The position numbers and the translations under genes are program-made. Positions 1-7,500 of a stretch of DNA of 64,000 bases are shown piece after piece. Within the stretch, counting starts at the first letter, position 1. The number at the start of each line of letters is the position of its first letter. Origin of the DNA: Phaeobacter sp. 11ANDIMAR09 (GTDB lineage Bacteria > Pseudomonadota > Alphaproteobacteria > Rhodobacterales > Rhodobacteraceae); assembly GCF_001294455.1 (NCBI RefSeq), contig NZ_LIKT01000006.1:124001-188000 (forward strand), read 5' to 3'. The notes under the pieces were generated by a model that saw only the letters and a program-made list of their open reading frames with translations, did no database searches and was not told where the DNA came from.

Positions 1-172
1 GGGTGACCGGGATCGGCAGGCAGATCGCCTCGGCTACATCGCTGACGATGTTGACGTTCTTGCGAAAGATCGTTTTGAGCAAGATATCCCGCATCATCAC
101 GATCGGAAGCTGCATCTGCGCCAGCCCCTTTGGGGTGGGCGGGGCAGTGACGGGGCTGTTTTGCATGTTCAT
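1..172 (-). CDS. N-terminal fragment of an unidentified protein (possibly a tad-associated ATPase)
   Basis: The first 57 codons of a leftward gene are present; the rest lies beyond the window. It starts MNMQNSPVTAPPTPKG and continues with QLPIVMMRDILLKTIF and VAEAICLPIPVT. A second in-frame ATG is at codon 3. No domain can be proved from this fragment. From memory it resembles the start of a roseobacter AAA-type ATPase found near tad loci, whose N-terminal region resembles a winged helix. The proximity to the tad operon (starting at 2057, same strand) fits that idea, but the TetR/oxidoreductase pair lies between them. No key ATPase motif is visible, so the functional guess is weak; that it is coding is fairly sure. 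Confidence 0.55.
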   Translation of the reverse strand, partial: MNMQNSPVTAPPTPKGLAQMQLPIVMMRDILLKTIFRKNVNIVSDVAEAICLPIPVT

Positions 173-346
173 CTGATGGCCTGCTCATGTGATCGCAACA
201 ATGCCGGACCTGACAAAAGGCCAGGGGGGCTTGCGCAACAGTCTATTCACCACTGCGGCAAGACTGAGGCACAGAGCGAGCAATTTGACGGTCGAAGGGT
301 TGGAATTTAATCCCAATTGTCTGGCATGCCGCAGGAAGCGCCTGTC

Positions 347-877
347 TCAATGCGCAACAGCAGCCCTTTTGGCGAGGGCAGCCAGCCGTTTTGCACTGAT
401 CAAGGCGGCCTCCTTGGCCAAAGGCCAGGCCTGGGTCAGCCCCTCCAGGATCACTAGGGCATCACTGGCGGTTACATCATTTCCTGCCTGACTCGCTGCC
501 AGTTGCGAAATTTCTGCCTTGTGTCGCTCCAGCAGGCTGCGCAGGGACCTGTCCGTTGGGGCCGAAACGACAGCCGCATGAAACAGGCACCCGTGACTGG
601 CTTCGGTTCTCATCCAGTCAGCGACCCGATCAAGGGTATCTTCCAGGCTCTGCGGCACTGATCCGGTGGGGGTCGTAAAAATATGCGACAGATACCTTTG
701 GTGCCGGTGTTCCAGCGCCAGGCGAACCATAGCATCGCGCGAGGGCGCGTATTTATACAGGGTACGCAAGCTCACGCCTGCCGCATCACGCAGCTCTTCA
801 ACGCTGGGCTCGGTAAAGCCCCGTGCTGCAAAGGCGCGCTCCAAGCCGCCTGCGATCTTGGTCATCATTTTGTTCAT
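347..877 (-). CDS. TetR/AcrR-family transcriptional regulator
   Basis: A 176-residue protein of the usual TetR size. Residues 10-55 form the helix-turn-helix (FAARGFTEPSVEELRDAAGV then SLRTLYKYAPSRDAMVRLAL), with the family signature of a turn followed by LYKYAPSRDAM, close to the LYxHFxSKxxL pattern. The C-terminal two thirds are helical and should bind an effector; TetR C-termini are not conserved enough to name it. It diverges from the oxidoreductase at 943. The 65-base intergenic region carries two copies of a near-palindromic repeat, the likely operator for both genes. By family analogy it represses itself and the oxidoreductase until a small, probably electrophilic or quinone-like compound is bound. 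That ligand class is inferred from the neighbour only. Confidence 0.88.
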   Translation of the reverse strand: MNKMMTKIAGGLERAFAARGFTEPSVEELRDAAGVSLRTLYKYAPSRDAMVRLALEHRHQRYLSHIFTTPTGSVPQSLEDTLDRVADWMRTEASHGCLFHAAVVSAPTDRSLRSLLERHKAEISQLAASQAGNDVTASDALVILEGLTQAWPLAKEAALISAKRLAALAKRAAVAH

Positions 878-885
878 GCTTGACG

Positions 886-932
886 AAGTAGAGTAAACAT
901 TTTACCTGATCAAGTAGAGTAAACATTCTACC
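886..932. promoter_or_regulatory. Duplicated TetR operator in the divergent promoter region
   Basis: Two 21-base copies (886-906 and 912-932) differ at one base and are repeated with a 26-base period. The core AGTAGAGTAAACATT is followed by TTACC in the first and CTACC in the second. In the second copy GTAGA and TCTAC form an inverted repeat around GTAAACAT. The copies sit between the tetR start (877) and the oxidoreductase start (943), and the second ends 10 bases before that start codon, overlapping its ribosome binding site GGAGG. Placement and symmetry point to autoregulation plus control of the oxidoreductase. Confidence 0.72.
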
Positions 933-942
933 GGAGGCAGGC

Positions 943-1992
943 ATGACCCTACCCAACTTGATGAACGGCGTGGTTTTGACTGGCCACGGTGGCCCGGAGG
1001 TGCTTGAGAAGCGCAGTGATCTGCCTATTCCTGCGCCCGGGCCACAGGACGTGATCATTCGGGTAAAGGCTGCGGGGGTGAACAACACAGACATCAATAC
1101 CCGCACGGGCTGGTACTCCAAGGGTGACGCCGAGGGCGCGGATGCCTCTTGGACCGGGACACCTTTGGAGTTTCCGCGTGTGCAGGGGGCAGATGTCTGT
1201 GGGGAAATCGTAGCTGTTGGCGCTGATGTGGCGCCAAACCGCATTGGTGAGCGGGTTCTGGTCGAGCCCTGTCTGCGATTTGCCGATGGTGTTGAGCAAA
1301 GCCCACCCTGGTACATTGGTTCTGAATGCGATGGTGGGTTTGCACAGTACACCCGGGTCGACAGCCGCCATGCCCATGCGATCAAAAGCGATTTGACGGA
1401 TGTGGAGCTGGCCTCCTTTCCCTGTTCTTATTCAACGGCGGAAAATATGCTGACGCGGGCCAATCTGCAGCCCGGAGAAACTGTCCTGATCACCGGCGCC
1501 TCTGGCGGGGTGGGGTCCGCAGCAATCCAGTTGGCCCGCGCAAGAGGCGCCCACGTAATTGCGGTGACTAGCCCTGCAAAAATGACCACCTTGCAGGATC
1601 TTGGGGCCGAAAATGTCCTGCCGCGCGAGGCTGATCTTGTTGCCGAACTGGGCAAGAGCAGTGTCGATGTGGTGGTGGATCTGGTTGCCGGACGCGCTTG
1701 GCCTATCCTGCTGGATGTTTTGCGTCCCGGTGGCCGCTATGCCGTTGCCGGTGCCATCGCAGGGCCATTGGTCGAGTTGGATGTCCGCACCCTATACCTC
1801 AAGGATCTCAGCTTTTTTGGCTGTACCGTTCTGGGGCCCCAGGTCTTTGGCAACCTCATTGCGCGGATTGAGCGATCCGAAATCAAACCGCTGGTGGCCG
1901 AGGTGTTTGCCTTGGATGACATCAATGCCGCCCAAAGAGCTTTTGATAAAAAGGGCTACACAGGGAAGATTGTTCTGAAAGTGGACGCTTAG
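943..1992 (+). CDS. MDR-family zinc-independent alcohol dehydrogenase / quinone oxidoreductase
   Basis: A 349-residue medium-chain dehydrogenase/reductase. The N-terminal GroES-like domain (about 10-150) contains GPQDVIIRVKAAGVNNTDIN. The NAD(P)-binding Rossmann segment is ETVLITGASGGVGSAAIQLA (about 180-200). The four-cysteine structural zinc lobe of classical alcohol dehydrogenases is absent, so it belongs with quinone oxidoreductase or crotonase-reductase-like members that use NADPH. The substrate cannot be read from sequence. The ATG at 943 follows GGAGGCAGGC. It is divergent from a TetR gene and shares the duplicated operator, so it is probably an inducible detoxification or side-chain reduction enzyme. 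No terminator was recognised before the convergent cpaA at 2057. Confidence 0.85.
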   Translation: MTLPNLMNGVVLTGHGGPEVLEKRSDLPIPAPGPQDVIIRVKAAGVNNTDINTRTGWYSKGDAEGADASWTGTPLEFPRVQGADVCGEIVAVGADVAPNRIGERVLVEPCLRFADGVEQSPPWYIGSECDGGFAQYTRVDSRHAHAIKSDLTDVELASFPCSYSTAENMLTRANLQPGETVLITGASGGVGSAAIQLARARGAHVIAVTSPAKMTTLQDLGAENVLPREADLVAELGKSSVDVVVDLVAGRAWPILLDVLRPGGRYAVAGAIAGPLVELDVRTLYLKDLSFFGCTVLGPQVFGNLIARIERSEIKPLVAEVFALDDINAAQRAFDKKGYTGKIVLKVDA

Positions 1993-2056
1993 CCCTTGGC
2001 CTGGGCCCGGGCCTCAACACCTCGGGCAGGTGCCATACTGCGGCTGATCCTGAGGG

Positions 2057-2563
2057 CTAGCTACCGAAGCTGGCCACCAGGATCAGATAGATTGCCAGGG
2101 TGCCGCCAAGGCTGAAGCCCATGGGGAATTTCTTGCCCACGCTCCAGCTTTTCCAGCCTGGCGCCAGACGGCTGAGCGGGGTGAATTTGGCCAGCCTATG
2201 GGTGGCAAAGGCCGCCAATAGGTTGGCGGTATAGATCATGATCAGGGCAGGTAGGTCGGCCAGCATCACCAAAGGGGCGGCCGCGCCGATGAATTTGGCG
2301 TCGCCCGCGCCCATGACCCCGGCGGAATAGAACAAAAATCCGATGCCGATGCCGATTGGAAGGTGCAAGAGTTGCCAGCCATACTCGGCCCAGCTTGGCA
2401 TGATAAAGAGCCCGAGGATCACATAGGTTGCGCCAAGGCAGTCATTGATCCAATTGGGAATGCGCATGCTGGACAGATCGGTATAGGCCGCCGCTAAGCA
2501 CAGCGGCAGCACAAAGGGCAGGAACCAGCGGGCGACCTCGGCCGAGCCGGCCAGCGCCGCCAT
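2057..2563 (-). CDS. cpaA: CpaA/TadV-type prepilin peptidase
   Basis: A 168-residue integral membrane aspartic peptidase (A24 family) that removes the leader peptide of Flp pilins. The two catalytic aspartates are visible: D29 in AAYTDLSSMRIPN and D88 in GAGDAKF. About five hydrophobic segments surround them. The length is typical of the short TadV/CpaA enzymes that lack the N-methyltransferase domain of PilD. It is the last gene of the leftward tad operon, with two bases between its start codon and the stop codon of the upstream TPR gene, implying translational coupling. Its likely substrates are the two pilins at 12142-12318 and 12410-12607. Confidence 0.93.
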   Translation of the reverse strand: MAALAGSAEVARWFLPFVLPLCLAAAYTDLSSMRIPNWINDCLGATYVILGLFIMPSWAEYGWQLLHLPIGIGIGFLFYSAGVMGAGDAKFIGAAAPLVMLADLPALIMIYTANLLAAFATHRLAKFTPLSRLAPGWKSWSVGKKFPMGFSLGGTLAIYLILVASFGS

Positions 2564-2565
2564 GA

Positions 2566-3417
2566 TCAGCCGTTCTCCAGAGCGCTGAGCGCCTTGGCCG
2601 CGGCGTCGAAATGCTGCGGATGAGTGGCAACGGCCTGACGTAGCAGGGCTTCGCCGGTTTGAACGTCACCCTGTTTTACCGCCGTCAGCGCGAGCGTGTG
2701 CAGCAGCTTGGCCTGTTCGGTCTGGGTCATGGAGATGACAGGCAGGTCATAGTTCCGCTGGGCTCCCCGGGCCAGAACCAGATTGTTCTTGGCGGTGAAC
2801 AGCCCCTGGTCTTGCAGGATCGCTTCGCCAAACAGACGTTCGGCCTCGGCGTAATCGCCACGGGTTAGTTTAGAATAGCCCCAGTTGTTCATGATCTTTG
2901 CCGGTCTGGTGGTTAGCCCAACCGCAATTTCATAAAAACTGTCAGCGCGTTTCCAATCCTGACTGGCATCCGCCACCATGGCTTCGAGACGGTAGCGTTG
3001 ATAGGTCTCATGGGTGGGGGGGATGGCGTTCAGGGCCCCCTTGGCCTGCTCCCAATCGCCGGTACGGATTAGCGCATCCGCCAACCCGAGCTGATCTTCG
3101 CTGGTGACACCCGGCATTTCAGCAAGCTTTTTCCAAGCGGCGACGGCTTCGGTATGTCGCTTGGCACGGATCAGGGAAACCGCCAGACCGCGCTGCATCT
3201 CGATCCGCTCAGGCTCTGCTTTTGCTGCATCGCGGAAATAGTTTACCGCTTGATTGGGGTCTGCAACGGTCAGCATGACATCATTGAGATTGCTCTCGTC
3301 GATGACATTCACGTCCTGAAAGGCACGTTCAACCGTTTCTTCGCCGTCCTGTTTGCCACAGGCTGACAGCGCCAAAGCGCCCGCCAGACAGGCAGATACT
3401 AGAAATCCATGGCGCAT
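2566..3417 (-). CDS. TPR-repeat lipoprotein of the tad locus
   Basis: A 283-residue exported protein. Its N-terminus is a lipoprotein signal with lipobox LSAC at residues 17-20, so Cys20 should be acylated. The remainder is built of tetratricopeptide repeats: paired helices such as AVNYFRDAAKAEPERIEMQR, a run through EAVAAWKKLAEMPG, and NNWGYSKLTRGDYAEAERLF. Proteins of this class (TadD-like) are pilotins or scaffolds for the Flp secretion machine. It lies between the second TPR gene (3444) and cpaA. Two TPR lipoproteins in series are common in alphaproteobacterial tad loci; which of the two is the functional TadD cannot be decided from sequence. Confidence 0.85.
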   Translation of the reverse strand: MRHGFLVSACLAGALALSACGKQDGEETVERAFQDVNVIDESNLNDVMLTVADPNQAVNYFRDAAKAEPERIEMQRGLAVSLIRAKRHTEAVAAWKKLAEMPGVTSEDQLGLADALIRTGDWEQAKGALNAIPPTHETYQRYRLEAMVADASQDWKRADSFYEIAVGLTTRPAKIMNNWGYSKLTRGDYAEAERLFGEAILQDQGLFTAKNNLVLARGAQRNYDLPVISMTQTEQAKLLHTLALTAVKQGDVQTGEALLRQAVATHPQHFDAAAKALSALENG

Positions 3418-3443
3418 TTTTGCGTCCTTTTACTGCTCAGTCT

Positions 3444-4055
3444 CTAGAGGTCGGGGGATTTGCGAATCAGGTAGCTGCCCCCGCCTTGTTGCACCAACTT
3501 GTATGTGTCGTTTTCTGTGCTTTGCCCGTCACTATGGGGGGTATTTTCAAATTTTTCGAGAGCCAGGCGCAAATTATCCCGGATTGCGTCACTTTCGCCA
3601 TTGTTGAGCGCAAAAGCCCGTTTGAGGATCTGTACGGCCTCGGCGGTTTTGCCCCGTTCCATCAGCACAATGCCCAGGTTGTTATGGGGTTCGGCCCAGT
3701 CCGGGGCCTGTTTGACCGCGCGTCGCAATAGCTCCTCTGCCTGGCCTAACCGGCCAAGACCCAGATTGGCGGAGCCCAGGCTGGAGAGAATTTCCGGGGT
3801 CAGCCCATGCTCCAGTGTGGCGCGGGTAAAGGCATCCATTGCCAGCTCATATTCCTGCGCGGCCATCAATCGGTGACCTACGATGAGCGGGTCTTCGCCC
3901 TTCTGGCGCAGATCGACGCCAGGTGCCGCCCAGCTGCCGGGGGAGGTGTGCAATTGGCCCGCCGGAGAACAGCCAACCGCCACCAATGCAAAAGCAACGG
4001 CGGCGGTTCGGGGTCCAAATCGGCGAACGGGCGCGGCCCGTTCGAGAATAGTCAT
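3444..4055 (-). CDS. tadD: TadD-like TPR lipoprotein
   Basis: A 203-residue protein with a long charged N-terminus, a hydrophobic stretch TAAVAFALVAVGC and a probable lipobox VAVGC (Cys29). Three TPR-like units follow, including LGSANLGLGRLGQAEELLRR and AEPHNNLGIVLMERGKTAEA. In Aggregatibacter, TadD is a TPR lipoprotein required for Flp pilus assembly and probably acts as pilotin for the secretin. The start codon overlaps the tadC stop in TAATG (one shared base at 4055), so it is translationally coupled to tadC. The gap to the next TPR gene is only 26 bases. Confidence 0.86.
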   Translation of the reverse strand: MTILERAAPVRRFGPRTAAVAFALVAVGCSPAGQLHTSPGSWAAPGVDLRQKGEDPLIVGHRLMAAQEYELAMDAFTRATLEHGLTPEILSSLGSANLGLGRLGQAEELLRRAVKQAPDWAEPHNNLGIVLMERGKTAEAVQILKRAFALNNGESDAIRDNLRLALEKFENTPHSDGQSTENDTYKLVQQGGGSYLIRKSPDL

Positions 4056-5038
4056 TAGTGCGTGCCCATATTGCCCATGTTTGTGATGTTCTTAATCGAA
4101 GGGCCGACCAGAATGATCAGCAGCGGCGGAACCGTCAGCATCATTGTGGCAAGGGTCATCTTGACTGGCAACTTATTTGCGGCCTCTTCGGCCCGCATCA
4201 CGCGTTTGTCCCGCATTTCAGCGGCGTAGACACGCAGGGCTTCAGCAATTGAGGTACCAAAGGCGGCCGATTGGATCATCACGGTGGTAAAGGAGGTGAT
4301 ATCCTGGACGCCGCAACGTGTGCCCATATCACGGAGCACCTTTTCCTTATCCTTGCCGGCTTTCATTTCCTTCGCAACAATGTCGAATTCATAGGCGAGC
4401 TGCGGGAAAGAGGTATGAAGCTCTGCGGCGACGCGCACAATCGCCTGATCCAGCGACTGACCGGCCTCGACACAGACCAGCATCATATCCAGCGAGTCCG
4501 GAAAACCTGACTCGATTTCTTCTTTGCGTTCCGCTATCCGGCGGGTCACCCAATATTTGGGCAGAAAATAACCGACGCCACCGGGGCCGATAATGCGGAT
4601 CACCAGAGCCTGAGTGTCGAATTCATAGCCCGCGTTCATCACATAGACGTAGAACAACCCCAGCGCGAGTCCGACAAGGCCCAGGGCCATCTGAGCAAAG
4701 TGAAAAAACCGCACCGCATCCTTGGAATGATATCCGGCCTGGCGCAGCTTGAGCTCCATAGCCGAAAGCTCTTCGGCGTCCTGGGGTTCAAGAAAGCTGG
4801 CAAATTTCTGCAACTGCTCGTTGCGGTTGTTCTGGCGCAGACGCTCCTTTTGTGGCTTGGCCCGGGACTCCGTCGAGATGTCGCGCTGTAGCTTTTTCAG
4901 CGGATCTTCTGGCTGGTTCAGCAATAGACCGACGGCAATGACCACCATGAGAAGGCCCATAAAGCCCAGCACCAGCAAGGGGCCAAAGGGGCCAAACAGG
5001 TCTGTCAGAAAGGTTTCGATATTGGCAAAGATGCTCAT
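4055..5038 (-). CDS. tadC: TadC, inner-membrane platform protein of the Flp pilus machine
   Basis: A 327-residue polytopic protein with a type II secretion F (T2SSF) domain. It opens with two hydrophobic segments (about 15-40) and carries the T2SSF core FPDSLDMMLVCVEAGQSLDQ (about 180-200). It ends with the membrane segment MTLATMMLTVPPLLIILVGP. Together with TadB it forms the membrane platform on which the CpaF ATPase acts. It is 10 bases downstream of tadB and overlaps the following TPR gene by one base. Length and order are those of a normal tad locus and nothing is missing. Confidence 0.93.
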   Translation of the reverse strand: MSIFANIETFLTDLFGPFGPLLVLGFMGLLMVVIAVGLLLNQPEDPLKKLQRDISTESRAKPQKERLRQNNRNEQLQKFASFLEPQDAEELSAMELKLRQAGYHSKDAVRFFHFAQMALGLVGLALGLFYVYVMNAGYEFDTQALVIRIIGPGGVGYFLPKYWVTRRIAERKEEIESGFPDSLDMMLVCVEAGQSLDQAIVRVAAELHTSFPQLAYEFDIVAKEMKAGKDKEKVLRDMGTRCGVQDITSFTTVMIQSAAFGTSIAEALRVYAAEMRDKRVMRAEEAANKLPVKMTLATMMLTVPPLLIILVGPSIKNITNMGNMGTH

Positions 5039-5048
5039 GTTCTTATCC

Positions 5049-6017
5049 TCAAACCTTAATGTTGGTCAGGTAGCGCATCACAAACAGGTTCACCGTCAAC
5101 ATGATGCCGACAAAGAAACAGGCTGGGATAAAGAAGGGGTGATCCAACACATCGTCGTAATAGGTAGGATCCTTGAGCAGGGTGCCGATCAGGGCCAGCA
5201 GCGGGAAGGCTGATAGGAATTTACCCGACCACTGCGCTTCGGCGGTGATTGCCTTCACACGACGGAACAGGCGGAACCGCGCGCGGATGACCTTGGCCAG
5301 GCCCGCCAGAACCTCGGCCAGGTTACCACCGGATTGCTGCTGGATGGTGACGGCAACCGACAGAAAGCGGAGGTCCTGCAGATCGAGCCGTTCGGCCATC
5401 TCTTTCAGAGCTTCGCCAACATCCCGACCATAGGCGCTTTCATCAGCAATAATGCCAAATTCGGTGGCCAGTGGATCTTCGATCTCATGGGCAACAATCT
5501 GCACAGTTGAGTTAAAGGGATGGCCGACGCGCAGGCTGCGCACCATAAGCTCAACCGCATCTGGCAATTGTTCTTCGATCAGGGCCATGCGTTTGGCGGC
5601 CTTTTTGTTGACCCAGAAAAACACGCCCCCGACACCCATCACAATCGCGGCAAGCACCCGCGCGGGCAGAGGTGTATTGGTGCCGACGCTCAAGCCAAAG
5701 AAGGCCAGGGTGGCAACCCCGGCCATGATCATCATCAATTGTTTGGGGCTAAAGGCGATGGCTGCCTTTTGGGCCTTTTCAGCCAGAATGGAATAGAGCG
5801 GGATGGTCTTAGACTTGCCATGCTGCCCCATCTCCTTGCGCAGCTGCTCCAGCACCTGCTCGCGGGTATTCCCCTTTTGCATCATCTCCAGACGGCGATT
5901 GACCTGGTTGTTCAATCGAATGGATTTGCCAAAGGCCACCAGATATAGGCCTTCGACCAAGACCACCACGCCGACAAAGATCAGAATATAGATGACCGGT
6001 TCTGCACTCAGTTGCAT
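5049..6017 (-). CDS. tadB: TadB, inner-membrane platform protein of the Flp pilus machine
   Basis: A 322-residue membrane protein with the T2SSF domain. Visible pieces are the N-terminal anchor PVIYILIFVGVVVLVEGLYL, the domain signature LPDAVELMVRSLRVGHPFNS (about 150-170), QSGGNLAEVLAGLAKVIRAR, and a closing pair of hydrophobic segments (LSAFPLLALIGTLL and FFIPACFFVGIMLTVNLFVM). TadB and TadC are paralogues that together take the place of PilC in type IVa pili. The gene starts two bases after the cpaF stop codon, in one operon. Family membership is secure; the naming B rather than C follows gene order. Confidence 0.93.
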   Translation of the reverse strand: MQLSAEPVIYILIFVGVVVLVEGLYLVAFGKSIRLNNQVNRRLEMMQKGNTREQVLEQLRKEMGQHGKSKTIPLYSILAEKAQKAAIAFSPKQLMMIMAGVATLAFFGLSVGTNTPLPARVLAAIVMGVGGVFFWVNKKAAKRMALIEEQLPDAVELMVRSLRVGHPFNSTVQIVAHEIEDPLATEFGIIADESAYGRDVGEALKEMAERLDLQDLRFLSVAVTIQQQSGGNLAEVLAGLAKVIRARFRLFRRVKAITAEAQWSGKFLSAFPLLALIGTLLKDPTYYDDVLDHPFFIPACFFVGIMLTVNLFVMRYLTNIKV

Positions 6018-6019
6018 CT

Positions 6020-7459
6020 TCAGACCTCCACTTGGCTGGGTTCATAAATTGAGGCAGGCAGGTCATAGCCCCACAGGCGGAAGCGCTCGGAATAGTGGCT
6101 GCGCACGCCAGTGGCGGTGAAATGACCGATGATCTTATTGTCCGGCGTTAGGCCGACACGCTGGAAGCGGAACAGCTCCTGCATCGAGATCACATCGCCC
6201 TCCATGCCGGTGATTTCGGTGATCGAGGTCATCCGGCGCGAGCCGTCCTGCAGGCGCGAGGCCTGCACGATCACATTCACCGCCGAAGAGATCTGGCTGC
6301 GCACGGCTTTGATTGGCATTTCCATGCCGGCCATGGCGATCATGTTTTCCAGACGGCTGATACCATCGCGCGCCGAGTTGGCGTGGATGGTGGTCATCGA
6401 GCCATCGTGGCCGGTGTTCATCGCCTGCAACATGTCGATGACTTCTTCGCCGCGGGTCTCCCCCACGATGATCCGGTCAGGCCGCATCCGCAGGGCGTTT
6501 TTCAGACAGTCGCGGGGGGAGACCTCGCCTTTGCCCTCGACATTGGGCGGGCGGCTTTCCATCCGCCCTACATGGGTCTGTTGCAGCTGGAGTTCCGCCG
6601 TGTCCTCGATTGTCAGGATGCGTTCGGAATTGTCGATAAAGCTGGACAATGCGTTGAGAGTGGTGGTTTTCCCGGAACCGGTCCCGCCCGAGACAATCAC
6701 GTTCAGGCGGGTGGAAACGGCGGCCTGAAGATAGGCGGCCATTTCTTCGGTAAAGGCGCCGAATTCGACCAGATCGTCGATGCCCAGTTTGTCTTTTTTG
6801 AATTTCCGGATCGACACCAGCGAGCCATCCACAGCGACTGGCGGCACCATGGCGTTGAAACGTGAACCATCTGCCAGACGGGCATCCACATAGGGGTTGC
6901 TTTCATCAACACGACGTCCCACGGCCGAGACGATCTTGTCGATGATCCGCATCAGGTGCTTTTCATCTTTGAAGGCGATGTTGCTCAGCTGCAGTTTACC
7001 GCTGCGTTCGATAAAGATCTGGTGGGGGCCGTTGACCAGAATATCGCTGACGGTTTCATCCTGCAAAAGCGTCTCGAGCGGGCCTAGGCCCGTGACCTCA
7101 TCATAAAGCTCTTTGTTGAGCGTCATGCGGTCTTCGCGGTTGAGCACGATACCCTTTTCTTCGAGGATCTCTGCAGCAATGGCTGAAATCTCGCCGCGCA
7201 GCTCGGCTTCGGGGGCGGTCTCGAGCGCGGCGAGGTTGAGGTTTTCCAACAGATCGCGGTGCAGTTGCACCTTGATCTCGCTCAGGCGCTCCTGGCGCTT
7301 GCGTTCTTTGTCACCAGCCGAGGCCTCTGCCGCCAGGCGCGCAACGGGGCGGCGCAGGCTGGTTGTTTGCTTGGGGCTGGGCGCCGCTGCAATTGCAGCA
7401 TCCACAACCGGGGCCTCAGCTTTCTGTTTGGACGATGATTTCTTGTACTTGGAAAACAT
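6020..7459 (-). CDS. cpaF: CpaF/TadA secretion ATPase
   Basis: A 479-residue cytoplasmic hexameric ATPase that powers Flp pilus extrusion. Residues 1-60 are a variable charged tail. An N-terminal domain follows with LYDEVTGLGPLETLLQDETV (118-137). The core has Walker A GGTGSGKTT (258-266), the Asp box TIEDTAEL (283-290), Walker B region MRPDRIIVGETRGEE (325-339) and the His box MTTIHANS. All residues needed for ATP hydrolysis are present. It lies between cpaE (41-base gap upstream) and tadB (two-base gap downstream). CpaF of Caulobacter is bifunctional for extension and retraction; whether that applies here is inference. Confidence 0.96.
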   Translation of the reverse strand: MFSKYKKSSSKQKAEAPVVDAAIAAAPSPKQTTSLRRPVARLAAEASAGDKERKRQERLSEIKVQLHRDLLENLNLAALETAPEAELRGEISAIAAEILEEKGIVLNREDRMTLNKELYDEVTGLGPLETLLQDETVSDILVNGPHQIFIERSGKLQLSNIAFKDEKHLMRIIDKIVSAVGRRVDESNPYVDARLADGSRFNAMVPPVAVDGSLVSIRKFKKDKLGIDDLVEFGAFTEEMAAYLQAAVSTRLNVIVSGGTGSGKTTTLNALSSFIDNSERILTIEDTAELQLQQTHVGRMESRPPNVEGKGEVSPRDCLKNALRMRPDRIIVGETRGEEVIDMLQAMNTGHDGSMTTIHANSARDGISRLENMIAMAGMEMPIKAVRSQISSAVNVIVQASRLQDGSRRMTSITEITGMEGDVISMQELFRFQRVGLTPDNKIIGHFTATGVRSHYSERFRLWGYDLPASIYEPSQVEV

Positions 7460-7500
7460 GAGAGACCCCCCGGTTACTCAGTGAAATGGGACGCGACGGG

